In this document: one piece after another, positions 24,531 to 35,380 of the stretch
Numbering within the stretch: position 1 is the stretch's first letter
How the letters are laid out: each line of letters opens with the position of its first letter
NCBI GenBank assembly: GCA_037074615.1
Contig: CM073524.1
Coordinates: forward strand, 18,057,406-18,121,405
DNA from: Leucaena leucocephala
Lineage: Eukaryota; Streptophyta; Magnoliopsida; Fabales; Fabaceae
Direction: 5' to 3'
Length of the DNA stretch: 64,000 nt
Position numbers and translations under genes: made by a program
The notes under the pieces: model-generated
The model's input: the letters and a program-made list of their open reading frames with translations, nothing else
Told to the model about the DNA's origin: nothing
The model's database searches: none

Positions 24531-25852
24531 GGTGAAAGGAGGTGGAATGGACAGTCCAGATCGAATCACGATGAACGGATCATATAACTTAGCTTTCTCA
24601 CCAAGCTTTGCCTACATCATCAAGGGACACCTTGCATGCTAGGTGGCACCTTGGTGGGGCCCTTGGGACACATCAGCTGCTGACTCAGTGCTTCTAGAGA
24701 ATTCCATAATATTATCTCATAATGAACAGTTGAGATTGTGCCACGTGCCCTTTAGCTTTTTCTTGAGTTTTCTTCTTCCCCTAAATCAGTGCCATGTGGC
24801 ATCTTGGTGGGTCCTATGAGGACACCTTTAACGCCACCTCATAGCTTCTAGATAAGTCCAAAGCTTTATCTAATCAATTCTCCAGTTATAACTTCAGCCG
24901 GGTAATTATACTTTACTAAAAATCACTAAAACATTATTTTAATTCCACTTGAACCCACATAATTCTTGGGCCACATTTTTGAACTTCTTGGAATGCCATC
25001 TTGGTCTCTAATCAAGCTCAAGTACTCTGATCTCTCAATTCTTAAGAAATTTCTCTTATACCGATATCCTTAAATTACCCTAGTTTTTTAGATAAATTAT
25101 ATTTAACTCTTTTAGTGGTATGAAAGTTTTTAGAAATTTATTTCCCACAAAGTCTCATAAATTTTTTTAGACCCAAAAGTCCTGATAAAATTTCTCTACA
25201 TTTCCTTTAACCGTTTATCGATGTCCAATTTGACGTTAAATTTTATAATCAATTCTACAGGACTCCTTTTTTACTTCTGTTAGTTTCATAAATTATTATA
25301 TTATGTATAAGAATTTACTACCAAATTTCATCTGATTATGAGGTCCATAGAATATTGTAATAATCTCCTGATTTTAAAAATTAATATCAATTTATCAGGA
25401 CCTCAAATAAAAATTCTGCGTTGCGTTAAACTGATCAAAATACTTTTCTCTATTTTATGGCAAAATTTGGGACTAAACCATTTTTGAGCATTTTTAGGCC
25501 TTTTCTGGTTCAACTTTCCATAATTACCATTTTGCTCCTGAACTTTTAAAAATTACACTTTATGCCATCAACTTTTCATAATTATACTTAATGGCCCATA
25601 ACTTGTTTCTACTTTCATTTCATACCATGGAACTCTTAGACTTTTCACTTTAGTCCATTTCTTTTCCAAAATGACCATTATACCCTTAGAGACTTTCACT
25701 ATTTATATTTTAGTCCCTAAACTTTCACTATTTACAATTTAATCCCTGAAAATCCTTTGTATGTTTCTGGAACTTCTGGTCAAATGGGTCTAGTTGCCTA
25801 TCTATTTTAGGCTACTTTATGAGTCTCTAGGCCTGAAAGTTGGGATATTACA

Positions 25853-25965
25853 CCATGACTATAAAACCATTGAATTGTTGAATGAAGCAAATGGTATAGC
25901 ATTTTAGGTCAATGGCCATTTATTGAAGCTGTATAAAGAGAACTTACAATCCCTCTAATATTTAG
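25853..25965 (+). pseudogene. pol: Athila-like integrase C-terminal tail
   Basis: Directly after the TSD the pol frame resumes with DYKTIELLNEANGIAF, a TAG, and VNGHLLKLYKENL. This matches the family tail (a KVNGQRLKPY-like stretch) that follows GPYMVTKV, the last piece before the insertion at 17093. The TAG stands where relatives have Lys or Gln. Confidence 0.7.
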
Positions 25966-27004
25966 GTTATCTCCTTCCTTGTTTCCCCATTTATAATAGT
26001 CTATTTTACTCAATTTTTCTTATACTACTTGAACTGTTATTTGTTGCTTAAGTGTGGGGTAAGAGACCAAGTCAGTAAGGGTAGATAGATACCTTTATGG
26101 ATTAAAGCTTAGATTCTGGTTCAATTTTTGTTCTTATTACTGTTGCATTTGTATATTTTTCATTAGTTTTTCACATTGACAATAATGCAGAAAATAAGTA
26201 TGGGGGAGAATGGACTTTAGTGTGTGAAATGGGTGAATGACAATTAGATAATTGATACGTCTCTGTGTCTTTTGGTCGTGACCTTTTGTTGATCATGTCA
26301 CGACTAATGTGTGCGAGTTTGTCAAGTTTCTTCTCTATAAAAATTAGTCGCGACCATTGTCAATTTTTATCATGACCAGGAATTTCTATCTCCTAAAGTT
26401 TAGCTCTCTGTTAGCTCTCTGTGAATTTCAATTGCGACTAGATTAAGCATGTGTTTATCAGTTTTACTCTTTGTGACCATGAGTTGCAACCAGTGTATAT
26501 TTTTGTCACAACTAAATATCCCTTGTTTTCTGAAGATTACCCTCTGAGTATAAAAGTCGCGACCTGGTGTCCTTTTTGTCACGACTAAAGTGACCATCTG
26601 CTGAAATTTTGTTTCTACCTCATTCTGATTGTTACTTGATCTTTTGAATCTACTGTCATGGAGTTAAATTAAATTTTGAACATATACTTTTACATGTTGA
26701 CAAACTTGATGAAGTGTGAGTTGTTTGTTTCATTGATTAACTACTGGAAATTGTGCATCATGATTGATTAGTCTCATGTATTTAGTTCAATATTCATGCA
26801 ATTTAGTCATGGTAAGTTAATTAGGGTGAGTAAGCTAGATGGAAGGTTTTTGAGCCTCTAACATACATTCCTAAATATTGAGTGACACTATTTAGTTTGG
26901 TAACTTCACAGAACTTGTCTCAATCCTTGATTCAAAACCACATTAGCTTCTCAAAACTGTGAATATGATAAGGGCATTTCTTTCAAGACCCTTTTGACCA
27001 AAAG
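25966..27004 (+). other. Athila-like 3' non-coding region with PPT-like tracts and GTCGCGAC cluster
   Basis: No env-like or other gene is seen. It holds purine tracts AGTGTGGGG near 26051 and TATGGGGGAGAA near 26199. It also holds a GTCGCGAC cluster at 26265-26590 with GTCGTGAC, GTCACGAC, two GTCGCGAC and several decayed copies. The last five bases are the TSD of the next insertion. The ORF at 26400-26597 (minus) lies over the cluster and is not gene-like. Confidence 0.65.
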
Positions 27005-29965
27005 TGTAATATCCCAATTTTTAGGCCCAGAGACTCAAAAAATAGCCTGAAATAGATAGGCTACCATACCCCTTTGATCAGAAGTCCTAGAAACACACAG
27101 AAGGTTTTTAGGGACTAAACTGTAAATAAGTGAAAGTCTAGGGACTTATATGTAAATCGTGAAAGTCCCTAGGGATATAATGGCCATTTATATAAAGAAA
27201 GGGATTAAATTGAAAAAGGAAGAAAATGCAAGGACTTAAGTGAAGTTATGAAAGCTTTAAGGTTAAAAGAGAAAGTAGACAAAAATGTGGGGTCTTTAAG
27301 TGTAATTTTAGCCAAATGAAAAGGACTTAATTGAAAAGAAGAAAAGTTTTAGGGGCAAAAGTGTAATTATGGAAAGATGAGCCAGAAATGGCTTAGCACT
27401 GCCCGGAAGCATTTCAGTCCCAAATCTCATCAGTAGATAGAGGAAGTGATGCCGGTTAATCTAGTATAATACAGGAATTTTATTACAGTTCTAGATAGCT
27501 TAAATTATCTGATAAGAAAAAAGTTGTAAAAATTATTATCGGATATCCTAGACATCAGATATAAGTGAGAAATTACAGGATGATACGTCCTGATGAGGCG
27601 GATGTCAGGGAACTGACAGAATACCGAAAGGAGGTCTATGGAAAAAGTTATTCACAAATTTGTAAATTCAGACGGGAGTGTGTGACCTTCGGAGATCCGA
27701 TTAGGAGATTTATTGGTATTCAAACTGAGACTGAATGAGCTCAGATGACATCGGTCAGATGACTGTTATGACCCAAAGGGATGCCTAGACTCAGTATGTC
27801 AGTTTATCTGATAAAAGGAATCGGTGTCCGGAAAAAGGTGTAAAATGACGAAAATGCCCTTATGTTATAAAATAGTGAAAGCATGAGAAAAGGGTATTTT
27901 GGTTATTTGGCTAAGGTGAGACAGTCAAGAAAGGGTATATGGATAGTTGACCAAGGTCAGAGAATACTCTGGTGAGGCGTGAAAAGACAATAATGCCCCT
28001 AGACTCGTTAAAGTAAATAAAGAGGAACCAAGGGCATTTTGGTAATTTACCAAAGGATGGTTCTTGGGAATTGAGCCATCAGAGTACTTGGGCTGGATCA
28101 GAGACCCAAGATGATATTCCAAGGCCCAAAAACGTAGCCCATGAATTGTGTGAGAAAAAGTGACATTAAAATAATATTTTACTGGCTTTTCAATAAAGTA
28201 AAGTTACTCGGTTGGCATGATGATCGGGGAGCTGATCAGATAAAGTTATGGACTTATATGGATAGCATTGGATGGCGTGAAAGGTGCCAGTAAGATGCCA
28301 CATGGTGCCAACATAGAGGAAGAAGAAAAAGCTGAGGACACGTGGCACTATCTCAGCCGTGTATTTCGGTGCAAGACTCTGGAATTCTCTAGAAACGCTG
28401 AGTTAGCTGGTGAGGTGTCCTATGGGCCCCACCATTACGCCGCCTAGCCTGTAAGGTGTCCCTTGATGATGTCATAAAGTGATGAGTCATAAGGATGATG
28501 ATGTCATCACGATGACATAAGCAAAACTTGGTGGGCAAGCAAAGCAATTTGACCCACTCGTTGAGAATTGATCTGGACCACTCATTCTCCTTTGCTTCCA
28601 CTATAAATACCCCCTCCCCCTCCCATTTTCATCATCCCACAGTTTTGCAAGATAAAGAGAGAGAAAGAAGAGAGAGAAGGAGAAAGAAAGAGAGAGAGAA
28701 AGGAAGAAAGAAAGAAAGAAAGTTCTGGCAGAGCTGGAAGCAGTATAGAGATTCTAGAGTTCTGCTAAGCTAGCCAGGTAGTAACTAATCCTAGATTTTA
28801 TGTAATGACTTTGTGATTTAATGTGCTATTGTTTGGTTGGATTGTTGTCTTATATGTTATGTCTGAAGTTCTACAGCAATGCTATGATCATATGTTATTG
28901 AGTATGGAAGCACGCAGCATACTTATCTGTACACAATCACAAGCAAGCACTATCACACTGCATTACATATATTGTTATGGTTGTTACTACTGAGATTCCC
29001 CCGAATCTCATCCCAATAAATAACCCATTATAGGGAGGTTATGTTTGAGTAAATTTTGAGAATTTTAAGAGATGCCGTTATGCTGCCGAAATTATGACAA
29101 GATGGCAGTAGTGAAGAAAGGAGCTGATACGTACTGTGTACGTAGGTACTGTCTAAGGAGGCTAGAAGTGAGTGGACCTAGCCGGTTCATCCAGTCTTTC
29201 CTGGGTACTTATCTAGAATGGTAGTTCTCATGGGAATTACCGAATCAATACAAGATCAGTTACTTTTTAAGATGAAGCCTATCGGTTATGCCGCCGGATT
29301 TCAGGCAAGAAAATATGTAATAGAAATACGAGGATTTTGTACATGCCCTGATGTATAACAACTTATTATTTAATAATAGGTATTATTTGGCATGTTTGAC
29401 TGATATGTGATGGATGTATGCATATGTATGTAAAGTTGAGTGCTGGAATTTGCCACTATAAACAGTAACTAGTGGTGACTTAATGATGTTTGATCTATAA
29501 TTAAAAATAGTAAATGGTTGAATAAATGTATGATATTTTTATGGTAAATAGTATACATAACAAGCTTCTATTTGATATATAGAATGCCTCATTTGTATGT
29601 CTACACATGGAGATATAAATTATCAAAGTTGGGACCAAAATACTAGATTTAGGGGGAAAACACTGGATGAACAGTAAAATTTTAACAATGACTGATGTTG
29701 ACTTGGTCAAGGCATAGTCAACAAGTTATTTTTTCCTGAAATATAATTGAGTTATATTCATGTAGCAATTTGAACCACTTCATTTCAATTTTTCTAGAAT
29801 TAGTTATGATTTTTCGAAGTTAGGTCACTCATCTGGAATTTACACAGTGAACAGTACTCGATAAGAGTAAAACTCCAGATTGAGGAATTGGACTTCAATG
29901 ACCTTGAAAGTAGTTCTAAATGCTACCAAATGGTCTCTAGGACGTACGAAAGTAAGGATGTTTCA
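27005..29965 (+). mobile_element. Solo chromovirus-like LTR, TSD AAAAG
   Basis: Runs from TGTAATATCC to GGATGTTTCA (2961 bp) between AAAAG copies at 27000-27004 and 29966-29970. The TATA box is at 28602. The GAGATT/AATCTC hairpin is at 28991-29010 and the TACGTAC hairpin at 29128-29144. No internal region is present. ORFs within are LTR sequence; 28528-28773 reads through the TATA box and a GA tract. Confidence 0.9.
28602..28609 (+). promoter_or_regulatory. LTR TATA box
   Basis: TATAAATA followed by CCCCCTCCCCC and a GA-rich tract in the solo LTR at 27005-29965. Confidence 0.65.
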
Positions 29966-29970
29966 AAAAG

Positions 29971-30782
29971 TAACCCACATAAATATCAAATCCTTTGCTT
30001 TAGCCCTTTGAGACCTTCACTTTCTTTTAAAATTCCATCTTTGATTAATGAATACTGTACAAGATATTTGTTGCTACATTAGTTCCTTAGTTGTGAAATA
30101 ATTTTTAAGTTGCAACCAGATGTTAAATATTTGAACCTTAATGTTATTGTCATCTTGCTCAAAAGTTGGGGAAAAAAAGAACATGAAAAAGAAAAAAAGA
30201 AGAACAGAGTAGAAAAAAAGAAAAAAAAGCAAGTAAGAAAGATGAGTTATTCAACTTGAATATGATGAAGGTTAAATGATGAATTATAATTGACTTGTTA
30301 TTTTCTGCAGTTGCACAATTGGAAATGTTATTAAAAATTGAAGTAGCTAGAAGAAGGAAGATCATATGAAGTACTTCATTAATCATTGACACTTTTTCAA
30401 TTTCATCATTCAGTCTTCTCAACAATAAAACCCTAATAAAGACCCTTTGATTCATAACCCTTATGGCATTTAATGGTGGAGATGTATGATGGTTACAAGA
30501 CTATGGGAAGCCTAAGCTAGATGGTTGAGTAAAAATATCCCTGATAAAAGAGCAAGTGAAACACTATACCTTGAGAGTAAATATCAACCAAATTGCTTAC
30601 TATGATTTAATTGCATGAGTTAGATCCTTTGATTGATATGAGATTAGTATGGATTATTGCCAATTGAAGGGAAATGTTGATGATTGCAAGTGCTTATGCT
30701 GAATTTGTTTTGCCAATCTTGCTGAATATATATGTTTGAATTTCAATTTTGATCTATAATTTTGCTTGGAGTGCAAAAGTTT
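29971..30782 (+). other. Athila-like 3' untranslated region
   Basis: Non-coding remainder before the PPT. A purine-rich run at about 30170-30235 (GGGGAAAAAAAGAA and repeated A/G blocks) is typical of this part of Athila/Tat elements. No ORF of note on either strand. Confidence 0.55.
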
Positions 30783-30795
30783 AGTGTGGGGGAAT
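30783..30795 (+). promoter_or_regulatory. Polypurine tract
   Basis: AGTGTGGGGGAAT directly before the 3' LTR start TGATAAACTC. It would prime plus-strand DNA synthesis. Its position against the LTR fixes the 3' LTR start. Confidence 0.75.
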
Positions 30796-32171
30796 TGATA
30801 AACTCTTATTTTTATAAAGGTTTTAGTGTGTTAAAAGAGAGTTTTATTATCAATTCTGGAAAGGAAGAATATTATTTTGAGCAATAAATAAATAATATGA
30901 ATTTGGAATAATTGGGAATTTATTGATATAATTCTAGTTATTTCTTAGAACATTAATTCATTAGACAGATTATTTGTTCTTCTGAATTTCCATTTCAAGA
31001 AATGCTGGAAACCACTAGGCAACTAACCTAAAATAGAATGGGATAGAGAATCAGTTAAAATGTAACTAGATGGGTTTGACAGCTGGAAGGTGGATTGGGA
31101 GTAACACACACTGAGCTACAAATCATCATAGAGCACAATCTCAAACAGACTTCTTCTTTTTAATTCCATTTTCTGTCTTTATATCAGGGGGAGCTCATGC
31201 ACTCTACTGCGGTTATAACCACCTCCTCTCACATAATAGAAAGGGATTGCCATAACTTCTTTGATTCCAGCTCATTCATTCCACAGTCTCGACACTCTTT
31301 CCCTCTCTGTCTCCATTTTCTCTCTCTCGACAACTTTCCTCTATACTGAACAGAGAACCAGATCAACCTTCCTCTTTCATCTTTATCTTCCATCTTCTCT
31401 GAAACACCATGAAATCTGTTTGTTCCTTAGTTGATGCTGCTGAGGTCTTGACAACAATGTAAGGCTAGATCCATTGTGCTCTTTTGGAGATGAAGCTGAA
31501 CCAGAGTCCTTAATCTGCAAATAGAGAGTTAAATTGTGTCATTAATTCTAGATCTGATTGTATTTGTTACTTTATTTCATACTGGATTTTTTGATTCAAT
31601 TCGAGTTAATAGATGATGAATGATTAGGAAATTGAGTTGGATTTCCTGCTTTTGTGTAATTGAGTTTTAATTGATCTCTATCCTTGAACTAGTTAGACAT
31701 GGTTGTGGTTGATTAAAATTTTTTTATAGTAGAGTATAGTTGTACCTGTTTAATTCATCTTCTTACTCCTCTTAGGTTGAATGATTCAAATTCCTCTATT
31801 TAATGTCTACGAGTGTAGAATTGATAGATATTAAGCTAACTAGTTGTGGGTTAATTCATTTTAATTCAATTAATTAACTCCTTATATTTTATGAACAATG
31901 AAGGTAAGGTAATTCCAAGAGAACACACTTATCATAAATTCATATCATCATCATCAACATTAAAACTAGAAACAGTAACATTAGGATTTAAATTCAGAAA
32001 TTCTTCAAATATTTCTTCTCACAAATCATTTGGTTAATTTGATAATTTGTGACTTAAAAGAATTGCTAGAAAATGAATTCAATTGGCCCCTTGTGAATCA
32101 ACCTAGGTTAGCTTCACTTTACTATAGGTTAGCTTAGTTTCTTGTTTGATAGGTGAACGACACGCTTGTCA
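30796..32171 (+). repeat. 3' LTR of the Athila-like element
   Basis: Starts TGATAAACTC after the PPT and ends ACGCTTGTCA (1376 bp), with TG/CA ends. Its last roughly 1020 bases match the 5' LTR pieces at 4274-5237 and 8594-8658. It is uninterrupted. The right flank is LTR-like sequence, so the element probably inserted into an older chromovirus-like LTR. The matching left flank is lost, so no TSD can be read. Confidence 0.8.
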
Positions 32172-32335
32172 GTAGAGGAACAAGTATTGGAAGCATTGGA
32201 ATCAAAATGAAAATTTTTAGAAATAAAAAGGGGAGGTTTCGGTTCTATACAGTAGCCAAGAAAGGAGTTTGAATTTGGAAATTCTAACTTCAAATTTGGA
32301 TTCTACATGAAAAATTGTGGAAATGAACCATGAGA
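32172..32335 (+). repeat. Chromovirus-like LTR fragment
   Basis: GAACAAGTATTGGAAGCATT and the following bases match 14500-14540. The stretch containing GGTTTCGGTTC matches the reversed LTR near 690-720. A short remnant of the LTR the Athila-like element probably inserted into. The right limit is approximate. Confidence 0.5.
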
Positions 32336-32548
32336 ATTTATTTTGGAAAGATGGAAGTATAATACAAAAAATAGAGAAAGAATGGAACCTAGTGAAAACC
32401 TAATCTTGGATATACACAATCCAGAATCCTAGATATTAATAAAATAATATCATATCTAATCCTATATACTAATGAAATAATATCATATTTAATCCTATAT
32501 ACTAATTACAGGATATTTATATATCTTATAATATCTCTATATTCCCAT
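32336..32548 (-). repeat. Copia 3' LTR-like fragment with 33-bp repeats
   Basis: Just past the RNase H tail on the minus strand lies sequence with TATTATAAGATATATAAAT and TCCTGTAATTAG, typical of the start of copia LTRs. It contains 33-bp direct repeats beginning AATCCTAKATA at 32425 and 32458, with a partial third at 32491. The left boundary is approximate. Confidence 0.5.
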
Positions 32549-32812
32549 TCAAATTAGAGTATATATATCAATCATACCCAACTTGTTACAAAGATATTCA
32601 ACTCGAACCCCTTTAAAAGTTTTGATGAGGAGATCACCCAGTTGATCACTGGATCTAACATGCCTTGTAGAGATGAAGTTTTGTTTGAGCTTGTCTCGAA
32701 TAAAATGACAATCGATCTCAATGTTTCGTGCGTTCATGAAATATCAAATTAGAAGTTATGTATAGGGCCACTTTATTATAGCACCATAGCTTTGCGAACT
32801 TACAATAAAGAC
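32549..32812 (-). pseudogene. pol: Duplicate copy of the copia RNase H tail
   Basis: Reads MNARNIEIDCHFIRDKLK, then VRSSDQLGDLLIKTFKGVRVEY, the C-terminal end of copia RNase H. It nearly repeats 33341-33590 but has a longer natural end (CNKLGMIDIYTLI). This copy adjoins the LTR-like end, so it is probably the original position. Confidence 0.75.
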
Positions 32813-33330
32813 CAAAAGTGGTAATTACCTGGAATTCAGCATTACCAAGTTAAATCCAAACAATGTCAAGTCTTATTAAGCCTAAGATAATTAATATGAA
32901 ATTCAATATACCAATAAGCATTAGTTCTAATTAAAAAGTCTATGTCTACGCTGATGTCTTTAGGATAACCACGTTTACTCGAATCCGTAAAGATGGCATT
33001 GCTTTATTTTAATTAAACATATAATAGTTAAATAGAAATGGTAAGGTAAGAAGCTGCCTTGTTAGAAGTAAACAAGCGAAGGCAGCGTCAATTAACACCA
33101 AACTACACAGATTATGCTTTGATTAATAAGGAAGGAAGGAACATTATGGTGTTCTTTATTTTGCTTTTGCTTCCTTGAGCTCCGTTATGTTGGCCTACTC
33201 CTTAACTACTTAATTAATAATTAATCACTTAATGAACTTATATTTATGACAAAAAATTTCCTTTAAACAGATGAACTCACAATAAACTTACAAGAGGAAT
33301 TATTACAATAAACTTACAATAAACTTATAT
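32813..33330. other. Unassigned insert between the two RNase H tails
   Basis: AT-rich sequence with no ORF and no recognised element ends. AACTTACAATAAA-type phrases occur at both edges (near 32798-32812 and at 33280-33325), which could mark duplication or insertion. Nothing else recognised. Confidence 0.4.
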
Positions 33331-33340
33331 ATCAATTATA

Positions 33341-33890
33341 CCCAACTTGTTCTAAAGATATTCAACTCGAACCCCATTAAGAGTTTTGATGAGGAGATCA
33401 TCCAGTTGGTCACTGGATCTAACATGCCTTGTAGAGATGAAGTTTTGTTTGAGATCGTCTCGAATAAAATGACAATCGATCTCAATGTTTCGTGCGTTCA
33501 TAGAATACCGATTAGAATTTATGTATAGGGCCACTTTATTATTGCACCACAACTTTGCTAGTAACGAGGTTTTAAGGCCAACCTCCTTCAATAACTGATA
33601 TATCCAGACTATATCATATACAGATTACGCCATGGCTCTATATTCCACTTCTGCACTTGATCGTGACACCATATTCTGTTTCTTGCTTCTCCAAGATACC
33701 AATTTTTTTCCTACAAAAACATAATATCCTGTAGTAGACTGTTTTGTGACTTTTGATCCACTATGATCAGCATCACAAAAACACTCAATATTAATGTACC
33801 ATGATTCTTGTATAATATCCCATGACCTGGAGATCCCTTCAAGTAATGTAACACAAGTTCTAAGGCTTCCCACTATCGGACAGTTGGCGA
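33341..33890 (-). pseudogene. pol: Copia RNase H
   Basis: Two adjoining open parts: CFCDADHSGSKVTKQSTTGYYVF, with the family's first acidic residues, then SWRSKKQNMVSRSSAEVEYRAMA (33625-33873), and LLAKLWCNNKVALYINSN with the tail (33352-33591). They are separated by a short frame break near 33600. RNase H would degrade the RNA template during reverse transcription. Confidence 0.85.
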
Positions 33891-34720
33891 GACCATAAAT
33901 TGACTAAGGATACTCACTAGATAAGTGATATCATGACGGGTCACCGTAAGATAATTCAATTTGCCAATTAATCTCCTGTACCTCTCTGAGTTCTCAAATG
34001 GCTTGCTCTTAGCAGCTTCAATGGGATTTTCATACAGTATACTACTATCAACATCAAACAGAGGATTATAAACCATAGGGAAGCTAGTTGGGGTAGCTCC
34101 TAGTTTTCCAGTTTCTTTTAGTAGATCAAGAATATATTTTCTCTGAGTCAATAAAATACCCTTCTTGCATCTCATAACTTCAATCCCCAGGAATTACTTT
34201 AATGAATCCGGATCCTTTATCTGAAAGTGGGAGTTAAGGAATGACTTGAGTGATAAGATCCTTGAGGTATCACTCCCCATAATCACAATATCATTAACAT
34301 ACACAACTAGTAGAATTATGTTAGTACTTGTTCTCTGATAGAACACAGAATGATCACACTTACTCTAGCACAGGCAAAAGTCCTTCACAACAGTACTAAA
34401 TCTGTCAAACCATACTCGAGGACTTTGCTTCAAACCCTATAGAGATATCTTAAGGCGACACACTTTACCATGCTCCCCCTGAGCAACAAAACCTGGTGGT
34501 TGCTCCTTGTAAACTTCTTCAAGAAGATCACAATTTAAGAAGGCATTTTTGATATCCAGTTGAGAGAGATCCTAACCATAAGTAGTGGCCAAAGAGATAA
34601 AGAGACAAATAGAGGAGAGCTTGGGCACGGGGGGAAAAGTCACAGAGTAGTCAACACCATACTTTTAAACATAGCCTTTAGCAACAAGATGAGCCTTAAG
34701 GTGTTCAAGTGTGCCATCAG
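33873..34720 (-). pseudogene. pol: Copia reverse transcriptase, catalytic Asp changed
   Basis: On the minus strand the sequence reads LDIKNAFLNCDLLEEVYKEQ and PPGFVAQGE, then GLKQSPRVWFDRFS. The active site reads YVNDIVIMG (34290-34301 covers YVND); the family has YVDD, so the first catalytic Asp is Asn. FLGIEVMR, QRKYILDLLKETGKLGATP and YRRLIGKLNYLTVTRHDI follow. Stops occur before GLKQSPR and before FLGIEV, where relatives have Tyr. Confidence 0.85.
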
Positions 34721-35380
34721 CCTTAGTTTTAGGGGTCAACACCTATTTACACCCAATGACTTTCTTTCCTGCCAATAAATCTATTAAGGTCCATATGCCA
34801 GCATGATCAAGGGCCTCTATCTCTTACTCCATAGCAGAATGCCAACCCAGGTAGGATAAGGCCCCATGAAGGGACTGAGGTACGGAAATAGTGTCTAAAG
34901 AGGCAATAAAGGCACGGGAAGTAGTGGAGAGGTGGTTATATGAAACAAAAGAAGAAATAAGATAGGCACAAGTATGTTTACCTTTGTGGAGGGTAATGGC
35001 AAATCAAGGTAGGGATCAGGATCTGGTACAGGAAGTGTCTCAAAGTCAAGAACCAGGTCAGGCTCAGGGTAAGTAATGCTCTCTATAGGATTTGATGACG
35101 AAGTAGACAATGGAGAAGCTGAACCAGGCACAATAACAGATGCAATAGTAGGATTGGTTTCCTTCAAATGTCTAGTATAAACCTGAGACAAAGGTGGATG
35201 ACCAGGTTCTGGTACTAGAGCTAGGGCCGATGATAGTGAGGGAATGATAGAATACACAAAAGAGTATCCTCTACAGGTGGAGAAGTAGGTACAGAAGTGT
35301 TAGAGGTAAAATATGCAACAGATTCCTAAAAAGTAACATCTGTAGAAACTAGATAACGATTAAGAGTAGGAGAGAACCAC
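34721..35380 (-). pseudogene. pol: Copia integrase-RT linker region
   Basis: The open part at 34895-35257 is rich in Pro, Ser and acidic residues and has no domain, as usual for the spacer between copia integrase and RT. Beyond it, at about 35330-35400, lies IQKGYQWFSPTLNRYLVSTD, which matches the end of the integrase region. Confidence 0.65.

Larger units (their letters stand above)
17098..25852 (-). mobile_element. Reversed solo chromovirus-like LTR carrying a CACTA element, TSD CCATG
   Basis: Flanked by CCATG at 17093-17097 and 25853-25857, exactly where the integrase reading is broken. It starts TATCACATCC (decayed) and ends GGATATTACA on the plus strand, as expected for a reversed LTR. 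Without the CACTA insert and its extra TSD it is about 2.68 kb. The reversed TATA box is at 24523-24530. The hairpin at 17756-17777 keeps the GAGATT/AATCTC stem. The open frame at 17352-17567 is LTR sequence. Confidence 0.85.
4274..32171 (+). mobile_element. Athila-like Ty3 retrotransposon, heavily nested and dead
   Basis: The parts occur in retrotransposon order: 5' LTR remnant, primer-binding site, leader, gag, protease, reverse transcriptase, RNase H, integrase, polypurine tract at 30783 and 3' LTR. The PBS resembles the tRNA-Asp site of Athila elements, and the Gag and Pol pieces resemble that lineage. Four solo LTRs with 5-bp TSDs interrupt it. No env-like ORF is recognisable after pol. 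The LTR pair differs at many positions by eye, which fits an old insertion. Athila is the preferred lineage; a related Tat-type element is the alternative. Confidence 0.8.

Noticed and set aside
27575..27640. Possible hammerhead ribozyme: CTGATGAG and CGAAA flank a small stem in the LTR at 27005 and again near 52130.
   Set aside because: Other copies read CTGATAAG or CTGATGGG with CCGATAGG instead of GAAA, no NUH cleavage site sits after the candidate stem III, and stem I does not form.
28528..28773. 81-aa ORF rich in Arg, Lys and Glu.
   Set aside because: It spans the LTR TATA box and a GA-rich tract; the charged run is simple sequence.
25966..30782. Search for an env-like gene after pol, as some Athila elements have.
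   Set aside because: No sizeable ORF, signal peptide or membrane segment could be read in the remaining Athila-like sequence.
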